A DNA stretch of 64,000 nucleotides, from assembly GCF_014640675.1 (NCBI RefSeq), contig NZ_BMHK01000013.1, forward strand, positions 48,079 through 112,078, in the 5' to 3' direction. The first letter of the stretch is position 1. Each line of letters begins with the position of its first letter. Source of the DNA: Novosphingobium endophyticum (GTDB taxonomy: Bacteria; Pseudomonadota; Alphaproteobacteria; Sphingomonadales; Sphingomonadaceae). Below the pieces are notes generated by a model. It was not told where the DNA came from and searched no databases. It worked only from the letters and a program-made list of their open reading frames with translations. Positions 43,526 to 51,485 of the stretch are shown here, piece after piece. The position numbers were made by a program, and so were the translations under genes.

Positions 43526-44641
43526 ATGGAGGGAGCCATGAGCGTGGAAGAATTTCGCATCGACGTCCCGCAGCAGGTGCTCGATCACATCCACCGGAAG
43601 CTCGTCGACGGGCGTATCGGCTATGCGCCCGATGACGACGAGCGCTGGCGTTACGGCATGGACGCCCGCTATCTCACCGAGATCGTTGCCTACTGGCGCG
43701 ACACATATGACTGGCGCGCGGAGGAGAGGAAACTCAACCGGTGGCCGCAATTCCGGTCCACCGTGGACGGCGTTCCCATCCATTTCTATCATATCCAGGG
43801 CGACGCCGATCATCCTGTTCCCATCCTCCTGACTCATGGGTGGCCGGGATCGGTGGTCGAGTTTCAGGAGGTGATCCCGTTGCTGGCGGAGGCGGGGTTC
43901 AGCCTTGTCGTGCCCTCGCTTCCCGGCTTCGGCTGGTCGGGCCGTCCACCCCGGCCCATCGGTCCCATGAAGGTCGCGGAGATGTGGCGCACGCTGATGG
44001 TCGACGTCCTGGGCTATGATCGCTTTTTCGCGCAGGGCGGTGACTTCGGATCAGCGGTCACGGTGCAGTTGGGTATCAACCATGCGGATGTCGTGGCGGC
44101 GATTCACCTCAACTTCTTCATGGCTCCGACGCCCGGGCCCGACGCCGACCCGGAACTGCTTCAGTATTGGGGCGCCGTCGCCAGGCTGATGGAGGCCGAA
44201 AGCGGCTATCATCACGAACATGCGACCAAACCCCAGACCATCGGCCTGGCGCTGCACGACAATCCGGTCGGATGGGCTGCCTGGGTAGTCGAGAAATTCT
44301 GGCGGTGGGGCGATACCAAGGGCGACATCGAAAGCCGCTTCGGCAAGGACCACCTCATCACGAACCTGATGAGCTACCTGGTCAACGATGCAGTCATGTC
44401 GTCGATCTGGATGTACTACGGAACCCAGAACGAGACGCGTCCATCGGGTCCGGTAACGGTGCCGACCGCGCTGGCCCACTTCCCCGGCGAATTCTATCCC
44501 ATGCCCAGCCGCGCGCTGGCCGAGCGCCAGCATGACGTTGTGCGGATGACGCAGATGCCTTCGGGCGGTCATTTCGCGGCGATGGAGGAACCCGCCGCCT
44601 TCGCCCGCGACCTGATCGACTTTTTCGGGAGCCGCTCATGA
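43526..44641 (+). CDS. Epoxide hydrolase (EHN domain plus alpha/beta hydrolase)
   Basis: 371 residues. The N-terminal EHN domain (about 5-110) with FRIDVPQQVLDHIHRKL is typical of microsomal-type epoxide hydrolases. The oxyanion loop HGWPGS lies at 104-109, the nucleophile Asp173 in QGGDFGS, the epoxide-polarising Tyr in MYYGTQNETR and the His in SGGHFAAMEEP. The ATG at 43526 and the one at 43538 both have purine-rich upstream sequences. It opens an epoxide to a trans-diol. The stop overlaps the next start (ATGA). Sphingomonad homologues occur in limonene and other terpene routes. Confidence 0.9.
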   Translation: MEGAMSVEEFRIDVPQQVLDHIHRKLVDGRIGYAPDDDERWRYGMDARYLTEIVAYWRDTYDWRAEERKLNRWPQFRSTVDGVPIHFYHIQGDADHPVPILLTHGWPGSVVEFQEVIPLLAEAGFSLVVPSLPGFGWSGRPPRPIGPMKVAEMWRTLMVDVLGYDRFFAQGGDFGSAVTVQLGINHADVVAAIHLNFFMAPTPGPDADPELLQYWGAVARLMEAESGYHHEHATKPQTIGLALHDNPVGWAAWVVEKFWRWGDTKGDIESRFGKDHLITNLMSYLVNDAVMSSIWMYYGTQNETRPSGPVTVPTALAHFPGEFYPMPSRALAERQHDVVRMTQMPSGGHFAAMEEPAAFARDLIDFFGSRS

Positions 44642-45369
44642 GCGTCCTGTCCGTCGAGGAGGCGCGCGACGGCGTGATGCTGCTGACGCTCGACCGGCCC
44701 GCGCAGCGAAATGCGATCGACCTGGAGCTGCTGGATGCGCTGACGGAGGCGTTCGAACGCTTTCGAGGCGAGGCCATTTGGCGGGCGGCGGTCGTCACGG
44801 GGCGCCCGCCCGCCTTTTGCGCAGGGCTTGACCTCAAGACCTTTTCCGCGCCCGATGCGCCGCGTGAACGGGTGACGGCGCTGATCCAGTCCATTCCCCG
44901 GCTGGACAAGCCGATCGTCGCGGCGGTCAACGGCGCCGCCTATACGGGCGGGTTGGAAATGGCGCTCGGCTGCGACTTCATCCTGGCGAGCGAGGAAGCG
45001 CGCTTCGCAGACACGCATGCGAGGATCGGCGCCCTTTCGGGCAGCGGCATGGGATCGCGGCTGCCGCATGCCGTCGGCACGCGCTTCGCCCGGCAGATGA
45101 TGTTGAGCTGCGAGCCAATCGACGCCGCGACCGCCCTGCGGATCGGACTGGCGAACGATGTTCTGCCGGCCGATCTCCTGATCCCGCGTGCGCTGGAGGT
45201 TGCATCGGCCATCGCGGCGCATGATCCGGACCTGATCCGCATCGCCAAATTCGTGCTGGATCGCGGCTCGGAGACGACGCTGGGCGATGCCATTGCCATA
45301 GAGGCGGACGCACTGGCCCGGCGCAAGGCGGAAGGCGCCATGTCCTGGACGGCTGGAGCCGCGCGCTGA
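44638..45369 (+). CDS. Enoyl-CoA hydratase/isomerase family protein
   Basis: 243 residues, on the short side for crotonases. The oxyanion hole residues lie in RPPAFCAGLDL and AYTGGLEMALGCD. The first catalytic Glu is present (GGLEMAL), and the second position is not Glu (ARIGALSGSGMGSRLP). One-Glu members are usually isomerases, but some hydrate. It overlaps the epoxide hydrolase by four bases and so is translationally coupled to it. The terminator candidate follows. Confidence 0.88.
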   Translation: MSVLSVEEARDGVMLLTLDRPAQRNAIDLELLDALTEAFERFRGEAIWRAAVVTGRPPAFCAGLDLKTFSAPDAPRERVTALIQSIPRLDKPIVAAVNGAAYTGGLEMALGCDFILASEEARFADTHARIGALSGSGMGSRLPHAVGTRFARQMMLSCEPIDAATALRIGLANDVLPADLLIPRALEVASAIAAHDPDLIRIAKFVLDRGSETTLGDAIAIEADALARRKAEGAMSWTAGAAR

Positions 45370-45393
45370 AATGTGAGTAAAAACTGGTCCATC

Positions 45394-45419
45394 CCCGGCG
45401 GCCCCTGGAAGCCGCCGGG
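45394..45419 (-). terminator. Candidate Rho-independent-like terminator
   Basis: CCCGGCGGC-N8-GCCGCCGGG is a perfect 9-pair stem between the convergent crotonase and amidohydrolase genes. On the minus strand a TTTTT run lies a few bases after the stem, so it probably ends the amidohydrolase transcript. Confidence 0.55.
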
Positions 45420-45425
45420 CCTTCA

Positions 45426-46532
45426 TCAGATGCCCCAGAGGGTCGCGGCGTTCCCGCCCGTGATCTTGCGGGCACTTTCTTCGCCGACCTGATCGAAGAT
45501 ACGTTTCAGGATCGCGTCGGAATTGCCCATCACGCCTTCCGGGTGCGGATAATCCACCGACCACATCACGCGGTCAGCGCCGATGCGACCGATATTCTCC
45601 ATCGCCACATCATCCTCCATGAAGGTGGTGTAGCAGTGGTTGTGCCAGTACCAGCTCGGCTTCTGCGCCAGCTTGGGGCGCAGTTCGGACGCATAATCGC
45701 GCGCGACCTTGTCGGCATTTTCCAGCGTACCGGGCACCCAGCTCGCGCCGCCCTCGGTAAAGACGACCTTCAAGCCGGGGAAACGGTCGAACACGCCGGA
45801 AAAGACCAGTTGGCCGAACAGGCCGGTGAAGGGCATGAGATTGGCGTTGAGGTTCGCGCCCAGCGATCCCCGTCCGTTGAACTGGATATAGGCGCCGATG
45901 TGGAAAGACAGGGGGAGCCCGCTTTCCTGGATGGCCTCCCACATCGGGTCCATGCTCTGGCTGTTGTAGCGCACGCCCTTGGGGCTGACCGGAATGTCGA
46001 TCGCCTTGTACCCCAGCTGCCTCAGCTTCTGGAGATAATTCCGCGTCCGCTCCGGCCAGAGAAAGGTCGGCAGCAGCGCGACAGGAAAGAGGCGGTCCGG
46101 CGCGGCCTCCTTCCATTCGGCCGCCCACTCGTTGCACACATCGACGCAGCGGAACCAGAAATCCTTGTCGGCCATGCGGATAAGGCTGTTGAGACGGCCA
46201 TGATAGACGATCGAGGCATCGATCCCCTCGGCATCCATGTCGGCCAGCCGCTTCGACACGTTCCAGTATCCTTCGCGCCCTTCCGGGAATGCCGGCGGCA
46301 GCCCGGGCACGTCATAGTCCTGGCCGTCGACAGTGAGGTGGAAACCCGTCTCGTCCTTCCAGTATCTGGGCGCGCGGTCCTTGTCGGTCCCCTTCAGCCG
46401 GTCTTCCCACAGGCCGGGCACCTCGATGAGATGGTCGTCGCTGGAAATGACTCGCAGGCCCTCGGGACGTTGCCACGCCGGTGCGGGTATCACCCGATCT
46501 CTGGGCCACGGCGTGGCAGTGAAATTGTTCAT
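45426..46532 (-). CDS. Amidohydrolase-2 family protein
   Basis: 368 residues. ATG at 46532 follows GAGGGA; the longer frame of 58 codons is not supported. The metal motif near residue 30 is SSDDHLIEVP. A His lies in LSFHIGAY, and the Asp of the C-terminal barrel in MWSVDYPHPEG. It is a member of the PF04909 TIM-barrel family (decarboxylase and hydrolase types), sharing the SDYPH/SVDYPH pattern with the protein at 23.3 kb. It is divergent from the TauD-type gene over a 389-base regulatory space. It may cleave a C-C bond or hydrolyse a lactone; the exact reaction is not predictable. Confidence 0.9.
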   Translation of the reverse strand: MNNFTATPWPRDRVIPAPAWQRPEGLRVISSDDHLIEVPGLWEDRLKGTDKDRAPRYWKDETGFHLTVDGQDYDVPGLPPAFPEGREGYWNVSKRLADMDAEGIDASIVYHGRLNSLIRMADKDFWFRCVDVCNEWAAEWKEAAPDRLFPVALLPTFLWPERTRNYLQKLRQLGYKAIDIPVSPKGVRYNSQSMDPMWEAIQESGLPLSFHIGAYIQFNGRGSLGANLNANLMPFTGLFGQLVFSGVFDRFPGLKVVFTEGGASWVPGTLENADKVARDYASELRPKLAQKPSWYWHNHCYTTFMEDDVAMENIGRIGADRVMWSVDYPHPEGVMGNSDAILKRIFDQVGEESARKITGGNAATLWGI

Positions 46533-46921
46533 CCCTGTTCCCTCTTTGGTGATCGGCATTTCGCGATGAGGTGAGCGGCCCGTCGTCTTCGGCACAACAT
46601 CGTCGAGCCATTCCCGATGCCGTTCGCCCGATCCCGAAAGGATAGCGGAATCGGCCGCCACTATACGGAGCGAGTGCTGGGGATGAGAAGACGGATGCCG
46701 CTGCACACAGCGTCGAGGGACGACAATTCAGAACCTTGATGGATTGTGCGGTATGTCGCCCCGGAGATCGTTTTCTCTGGAGATTATTCAGGAATGCTGA
46801 AAAGTAATTTTGAAAATTGCCCGATTATACCCCGGATTTTCGAAGTGTAAGGTGGCATAAACGAAAACGGATGAGAGAGGACGGCAGCGTCCCGGCCGTC
46901 CCAGCAAGTGGAGTGAAGCAT
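46533..46921. other. 389-base non-coding divergent intergenic region
   Basis: The space between the divergent amidohydrolase and TauD-type genes contains no frame with coding character. Its 46780-46860 part is AT-rich compared with the surroundings. A 13-base palindrome AATTTT-G-AAAATT lies at 46806-46818, about 105 bases before the TauD start. It probably holds the two promoters, but no convincing -35/-10 pair was found. Confidence 0.6.
46806..46818. promoter_or_regulatory. Palindromic candidate operator
   Basis: AATTTTGAAAATT is a perfect dyad in a GC-rich genome, located upstream of the TauD-type gene. Confidence 0.35.
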
Positions 46922-47908
46922 ATGCTGACCGAGGATGCCGTCGCGGCGGGCGACGCAAGACTGACCACCCGCCCTCTGACCGCCGGCTTCGGGGCCGAAA
47001 TCGTCGGAGTCGATCTCACCGCGCCGCTCGATGAGGGCACCGCGGCCGCGATCCGGCAGGTCTGGATCGATAAGGGACTTCTGCTCTTCCGCAGCGCCGC
47101 CAATGACGACGAAGCGCAGATGCGGCTGAGCCGCCTCTTCGGCGAGATGGAGCCGGCCGCCACCGCCGACATGAACGATCCTGATAACAAGTTCATGATG
47201 ACGCTGGCCTATGATCCGGAGGACAACGCCCCCCGCTTCCAGCAGCATTACAATGTCGGCGGCATCGACCGGGCCGGCTGGCTCGGCTGGCATTGGGACC
47301 AGAGCTTCATGCCGACGATCGTGCGCGGCGCGGTGCTGCGCATGGCCGAACCGGCGAGCGAGATGGGCGAGACGGGCTTCATCGACGCGATCGAAGCCTA
47401 TGACCGCCTCTCCCCCGCGCTGAAGCAGAGGATCGAGAATCTGGAAGTCGTCTATCAGTTCAATCCGGATTTCGCCTCCGGCCAGTACGGCTTCCCAAAG
47501 GATATAACCGCCCTCCCCCGCGAGCGGGTCAGTTCCGAACCGGGTTACGATTTCCCGCCGGTCGTGCATCCGATGGTTATCGTCCAGAGGGAAACGGGAC
47601 GAAAGGTCCTGAAGCTGTCCCCCATGCATGCCCGCTACATATTGGGCATGGAGAAAGCGGAAAGCGACGCTCTGCTGACCGAGGTGGCCGAGCACCTCGT
47701 GGATCCGGCGTTCGCCTATTTCCATGAATGGCAGAAGAACGACATGGTGGTCTGGGACAACTGGCGGATCATCCACGGCGCCAACGGCGTTCCCCTGCAT
47801 TGCAAGCGGCTCGCACGACGCACCACCATCATGGGCGATTACAAGGTCGGTCGCTATCTCGATCCCACCCTGGACCGGGACCGGGAAGTGAAGCGGCTGA
47901 TCGATTGA
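46922..47908 (+). CDS. TauD/TfdA-family Fe(II)/2-oxoglutarate dioxygenase
   Basis: 328 residues. ATG at 46922 has GTGGAGTGAAG before it; the frame is open 35 codons upstream. Iron ligands are H124-x-D126 (WHWDQSF) and H285 (WRIIHGANGV), with Arg residues at 299-300 (RRTTIMG) for 2-oxoglutarate. The family hydroxylates a carbon next to sulfonate, ether or acid groups, leading to cleavage. It is convergent with a crotonase and is one of two TauD members within 3 kb, which have low similarity to each other. Confidence 0.92.
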   Translation: MLTEDAVAAGDARLTTRPLTAGFGAEIVGVDLTAPLDEGTAAAIRQVWIDKGLLLFRSAANDDEAQMRLSRLFGEMEPAATADMNDPDNKFMMTLAYDPEDNAPRFQQHYNVGGIDRAGWLGWHWDQSFMPTIVRGAVLRMAEPASEMGETGFIDAIEAYDRLSPALKQRIENLEVVYQFNPDFASGQYGFPKDITALPRERVSSEPGYDFPPVVHPMVIVQRETGRKVLKLSPMHARYILGMEKAESDALLTEVAEHLVDPAFAYFHEWQKNDMVVWDNWRIIHGANGVPLHCKRLARRTTIMGDYKVGRYLDPTLDRDREVKRLID

Positions 47909-47935
47909 GCGGGCGCGGACGGGTCCGGCCTCGCC

Positions 47936-48745
47936 TCACCGTCCCGTGAACTGCGGCGGCCGCTTGCCCATGAAGGCGGCGGTCGCCTCGCTGTAATCCT
48001 GCGTCATCGTGCCCAGTATCTGCGTCCGGTTTTCCGCCGCGACAGCCGCTTGATACGATGATGCGTCCAGGTTCTCCCACATCAGCTTCTTTGTTTCGGC
48101 AACGGAATAGGGACTGTTGGCCAGCACCGTTCGGGCATAGGCGATGGCGTGGGGCAGCAGGCTGTCTGCCTCTACGAGCGCGCGGACAAGTCCCGTCCGC
48201 TCTGCCTCCTCGGCCTCTATGGGTCGCCCGGTCAGCAATATGTCGAACGCACGCGCCGCGCCGATCATGCGCGGCAGCAAATAACTGATCCCGCTTTCCC
48301 CGCCGGTCAGGCCGATACGCACGGCCGCGACCAGAAACCGCGCTGATGGCGTCGCGAGGCGGACATCGGCGGAAAGAGCGATGGCCATGCCCGCACCCAC
48401 GGCGGGACCGTTGACGGCCGCGATCACGACTTTAGGCATGGCCCGGATGCGGCCGCCCATGCCCGCGAAGCGTTCCTGCCAAGCAAGCTTTTCAATGACG
48501 CCGCTGGTGCCTGCCTGATTGCGGCTGTTGGACGCCTCGAGGTCCTGGCCGGAGCAGAAGCCGCGCCCCGCCCCGGTGATGATCACGGCGCGGCAATCCC
48601 CATCGTCCGCCAGTTCATCCAGCAACGCATTGAGCCGCGCCACCGTCTCACGGGTCAGGGCGTTCATACGCGCGGGACGGTTGAGCGTGACGACACAGAT
48701 ACCAGATGCCGGCCGATCCAGCAGGATATCGTCGTCGTCGCTCAT
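47936..48745 (-). CDS. Enoyl-CoA hydratase/isomerase family protein
   Basis: 269 residues. ATG at 48745 follows GAGGGGGAG; the much longer frame overlaps the next gene. The motifs are GAGRGFCSGQDL and GPAVGAGMAIALSADVRL. The second site is GLTGGESGISYLLPRMIG, with a Glu in the place of the Asp of PaaG-like enzymes. A paralogue with the same C-terminal KRPPxFTG wording is encoded at 58.1 kb. It is 13 bases after the TauD-type gene and is probably in an operon with TesB and TetR. The reaction may be double-bond isomerisation or hydration. Confidence 0.88.
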   Translation of the reverse strand: MSDDDDILLDRPASGICVVTLNRPARMNALTRETVARLNALLDELADDGDCRAVIITGAGRGFCSGQDLEASNSRNQAGTSGVIEKLAWQERFAGMGGRIRAMPKVVIAAVNGPAVGAGMAIALSADVRLATPSARFLVAAVRIGLTGGESGISYLLPRMIGAARAFDILLTGRPIEAEEAERTGLVRALVEADSLLPHAIAYARTVLANSPYSVAETKKLMWENLDASSYQAAVAAENRTQILGTMTQDYSEATAAFMGKRPPQFTGR

Positions 48746-48758
48746 CGCCTGCTCCCCC

Positions 48759-49619
48759 TCATGCGATCTTGCCCGCGCATAGGCGAGGCAGGCCTTTCGT
48801 GCTGATCCGGTGAAGCAGGCGCCGCTTGCCGTTCTCGTTCGAATATTCAATGGGACTGGCGCAATGGACAGTGCCGAAATTGTCCCAGAGGACGATATCG
48901 CCCGGCCGCACCTTGTAACTGGTGCGATAGGCGGGTTCGACGATATGTTCGCGCAGTTCGCGGATGAGATCGGTCGCCTCAGCATCGTCCATCCCGTTGA
49001 TCGCATAAGCCGTGCCCGACGTGAATATGCCGGGGCGCCCCGTGACCGGGTGAATCATGACGAGCGGGTGTTCGGGCGCGTCGGTCTTGCGCGGCGGGCG
49101 GTCCGGGTCCGGCTGCGTCTCGCCTTCTATCCAGGGCGCGCGCGCCAGTTCGTGCCGGGCGACGAGGCCGTCGATGCGCGCCTTCATGATTTCCGACAAA
49201 TCCGCATAAGCGGCCGAGGTACTGGCGAAATGCGTCTCGCCCCCCTCGTCCGGCGCTTCCCTGCCGAACAGCATCGTCACCGCGCCCGGAACCGTCTCGT
49301 AGCTGCTGTCGGAGTGCCAGTGGACCGCGCCGTCGCGCATCGCCGCCGGGGTCGCGGCATCGTTGTTGATGCGGATGATCTCCGGATGTTCCGCATTGCG
49401 ATGCTCGGGAATGAAGAATTCCAGCGGTTGCCCGAAGAAGCGCGCGAAACGGACATACTCCGAGTCGCTGAGCGTCTGGCCGGGAATAACGATCACACCG
49501 CGATCGAACAGGAGATCGAGAAGTGCCCGCATCGTCTCGTCGGACATATCCTCGGGCAGATTCAGGCCGCGCACCAGCGACCCGACCGCCGGAGACAGGT
49601 TGATGCTATCAAGAACCAT
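48759..49619 (-). CDS. TauD/TfdA-family Fe(II)/2-oxoglutarate dioxygenase
   Basis: 286 residues from the ATG at 49619; an upstream extension of 44 codons has no homology. Iron ligands are H102-x-D104 (VHWHSDSSY) and H252 (WDNFGTVHCAS), with Arg271 (LLHRIS) for 2-oxoglutarate. It is of 2,4-D dioxygenase/alpha-ketoglutarate-dependent hydroxylase type, possibly acting on an ether or aryl/alkyl acid. It lies between the crotonase and TesB genes on the same strand, so it probably belongs to the operon. No clear ribosome binding site is visible. Confidence 0.92.
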   Translation of the reverse strand: MVLDSINLSPAVGSLVRGLNLPEDMSDETMRALLDLLFDRGVIVIPGQTLSDSEYVRFARFFGQPLEFFIPEHRNAEHPEIIRINNDAATPAAMRDGAVHWHSDSSYETVPGAVTMLFGREAPDEGGETHFASTSAAYADLSEIMKARIDGLVARHELARAPWIEGETQPDPDRPPRKTDAPEHPLVMIHPVTGRPGIFTSGTAYAINGMDDAEATDLIRELREHIVEPAYRTSYKVRPGDIVLWDNFGTVHCASPIEYSNENGKRRLLHRISTKGLPRLCAGKIA

Positions 49620-49723
49620 GGATCGTCTGTCCGATATCGGCTGCCATTTCCTGTAGATTGGGGCTTTCCTGACGGACCGCACAAGGCGCGAGACCGGATC
49701 GCCACCTTTGTTCATATATGCGA

Positions 49724-50647
49724 TCAATTCTCCAGCCGCCGCAGCAGGCACTCCTGCGCGGTCGAAGCGACGAGCCGGCCCGTCCGGTCAAAGATCTGCC
49801 CCGTCGCAAAGCCCACCCCCTCGCCGGCGGAGGGACTTTTCGTGTGGTGGAGCAACCACTGGTCGCTGCGTGCGGGGCCATGGAACCACAGCGCATGATC
49901 CAGACTGGAGATGAGCAGCGCCCGGCTGTTGGTGGGAAACTCATGCGGGACCGCGCTGACGCCCGCCAGCCAGTAGTCGCTCGCAAAGGCCAGCAGGCAC
50001 TGATGCAGGCGCGGGTCGGCAAGAGCGTCCGCGCTCGGAAGGCGAAACCAGAAATCGCGCATCGGCTCTTGGGGACGACTTTTGAAATAGGTATCCGGCG
50101 CCACGGGCCGGAGTTCGACCGGCAGCGCACCGGCGAAATTATGGACCGCGGCCGCATTCAGCTCCGCCTGGTGATACCGCACATAATGCTGGACCGGCAC
50201 AAGCGATTCGGGCGGCGGAACGGCAGGCATCGGCGCGGCCTGGTGGGCAAAGCTGTCTTCCGGTGCATGGAACTGGCACAGCAGCATGAAGACGAGCCGC
50301 CCCTCCTGATGCGCCGTGACCTGCCGGTTGGCGAAACGCCGGCTGTCGCGCAGGCGGGTCACGCGATATTCGAGCGGCCGCCCTGTATGGCCCGGCGCGA
50401 TAAAATAGGCATGCAGCGACGTGAGCGGCATATCCTCGATCGTCCGCACTGCCGCGCACAGCGACTGTGCCAGGAGCCGCCCGCCAAAGACCGTGCCCAG
50501 ATGGTTCGTGCTGCCGCTGCCCGCCACGAAAATATCCGGCCCACTCCCCTCGGCGAGGTTGAGGATGCTCGCGGCGGGCTCGCGCACGAAGTCTGTCTCG
50601 TCCAGCGCCCCGTCGGGCGCCGGCCACTTATCAATTGATCTGTCCAT
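49724..50647 (-). CDS. tesB: Acyl-CoA thioesterase II (TesB family)
   Basis: 307 residues, double hot-dog fold. ATG at 50647 is chosen over one 12 codons upstream. The N-terminal hot-dog has GTVFGGRLLAQS. The catalytic Asp is in FASDYWLAG, with Thr/Gln in the HHTKSPSAGEG and GQIFDRTGRLVAST segments. The family releases free acid from acyl-CoA. In a catabolic operon it may relieve CoA limitation or release a dead-end intermediate. It is 104 bases upstream of the TauD-type gene and downstream of the TetR gene. Confidence 0.9.
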   Translation of the reverse strand: MDRSIDKWPAPDGALDETDFVREPAASILNLAEGSGPDIFVAGSGSTNHLGTVFGGRLLAQSLCAAVRTIEDMPLTSLHAYFIAPGHTGRPLEYRVTRLRDSRRFANRQVTAHQEGRLVFMLLCQFHAPEDSFAHQAAPMPAVPPPESLVPVQHYVRYHQAELNAAAVHNFAGALPVELRPVAPDTYFKSRPQEPMRDFWFRLPSADALADPRLHQCLLAFASDYWLAGVSAVPHEFPTNSRALLISSLDHALWFHGPARSDQWLLHHTKSPSAGEGVGFATGQIFDRTGRLVASTAQECLLRRLEN

Positions 50648-50737
50648 GCCCCGACTATGGGCCTTCGCATACGGCCCGGCCAAGACGGGCCCGGCTGATT
50701 TCAGCGTTGTGATGGCTGGGCCTGTTGGATGCCCGGA

Positions 50738-51385
50738 TCATGCGCCATCTGGGGCCTGCGGCTCCGCAGCCTTGAATAGCAGGCGGGCCAGCGTGCTTTC
50801 GGCGGTCTGCGGGTCCGGCGGCTGGTCCGGGAAGAACCAGTCACGAAACAATACGGCCCCCGCCAGCATGCCGAAGGAGTAGCGCACGAGCAGTTCCGGG
50901 GCGACGTCGAACCGGAGCCCTGCCAGCTCATATTGCGAGCGCATGCGCGCGACCGCCCGCGCGAAATAGTCGTCAAGGCCGTGGACCGGCGCCATCTCCA
51001 TTTCACCCGTCGATTTGACCAGCGCGAGAAGCAGGTCAGCATGATCCCGCAAAAATGGATAGAGCGCGTGGACGAACTGGGCGCTGCGCTGCTCGCGATC
51101 AGGCGGCAGCTCGTCGCTGACTGCCAAGAACTGGCTGAATCGCTCATTGAACGGAGCGATCACGGCCTCGGCGAACAGTGTCGCCTTGCTCCCGAAATTG
51201 TTGAAGATCAGCGGCGGCGCCACCTTCGCGACGTCAGCGATCTGGCGCGTCGTCGCCCCTGCGTAACCGCGCTCCGCAAAGACGCAGCGCGCGGCATCCA
51301 GGATCAGCGAGCGGATCTCCTCCGTCGATCTGCGACCCCGGCGCTTGGGGGCCGCGGTTTGCGGTGGCTCCGAAAAATCGCTCAT
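50738..51385 (-). CDS. TetR-family transcriptional regulator
   Basis: 215 residues. The N-terminal helix-turn-helix spans about residues 20-65 (TTRQIADVAKVAPPLIFNNFGSK), with the LILDAARCVFAERGYAGAT first helices. The remainder is the ligand-binding domain. It is divergent from the amidohydrolase-3 family gene and upstream of TesB. The intergenic region contains an AT-rich dyad, so it probably represses itself and both units. The ligand is likely an acyl-CoA or hydrophobic pathway intermediate, which is inference. Confidence 0.9.
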   Translation of the reverse strand: MSDFSEPPQTAAPKRRGRRSTEEIRSLILDAARCVFAERGYAGATTRQIADVAKVAPPLIFNNFGSKATLFAEAVIAPFNERFSQFLAVSDELPPDREQRSAQFVHALYPFLRDHADLLLALVKSTGEMEMAPVHGLDDYFARAVARMRSQYELAGLRFDVAPELLVRYSFGMLAGAVLFRDWFFPDQPPDPQTAESTLARLLFKAAEPQAPDGA

Positions 51386-51416
51386 CTGATCGTTTCGCCA
51401 TTGTCTCTGGGGGGCT

Positions 51417-51452
51417 GCATCAGTTAAATATCATCTGGTATTTAGCATATGC
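51417..51452. promoter_or_regulatory. Candidate TetR operator
   Basis: TAAATA-N8-TATTTA (51425-51444) is flanked by symmetrically placed GCAT (51417-51420) and ATGC (51449-51452). It lies in the 100 bases between the divergent TetR and amidohydrolase-3 genes, a classical place for a TetR operator. Confidence 0.55.
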
Positions 51453-51485
51453 CGATCAGGCTCGAAAAGTGCGAGAGGTAAAGAC

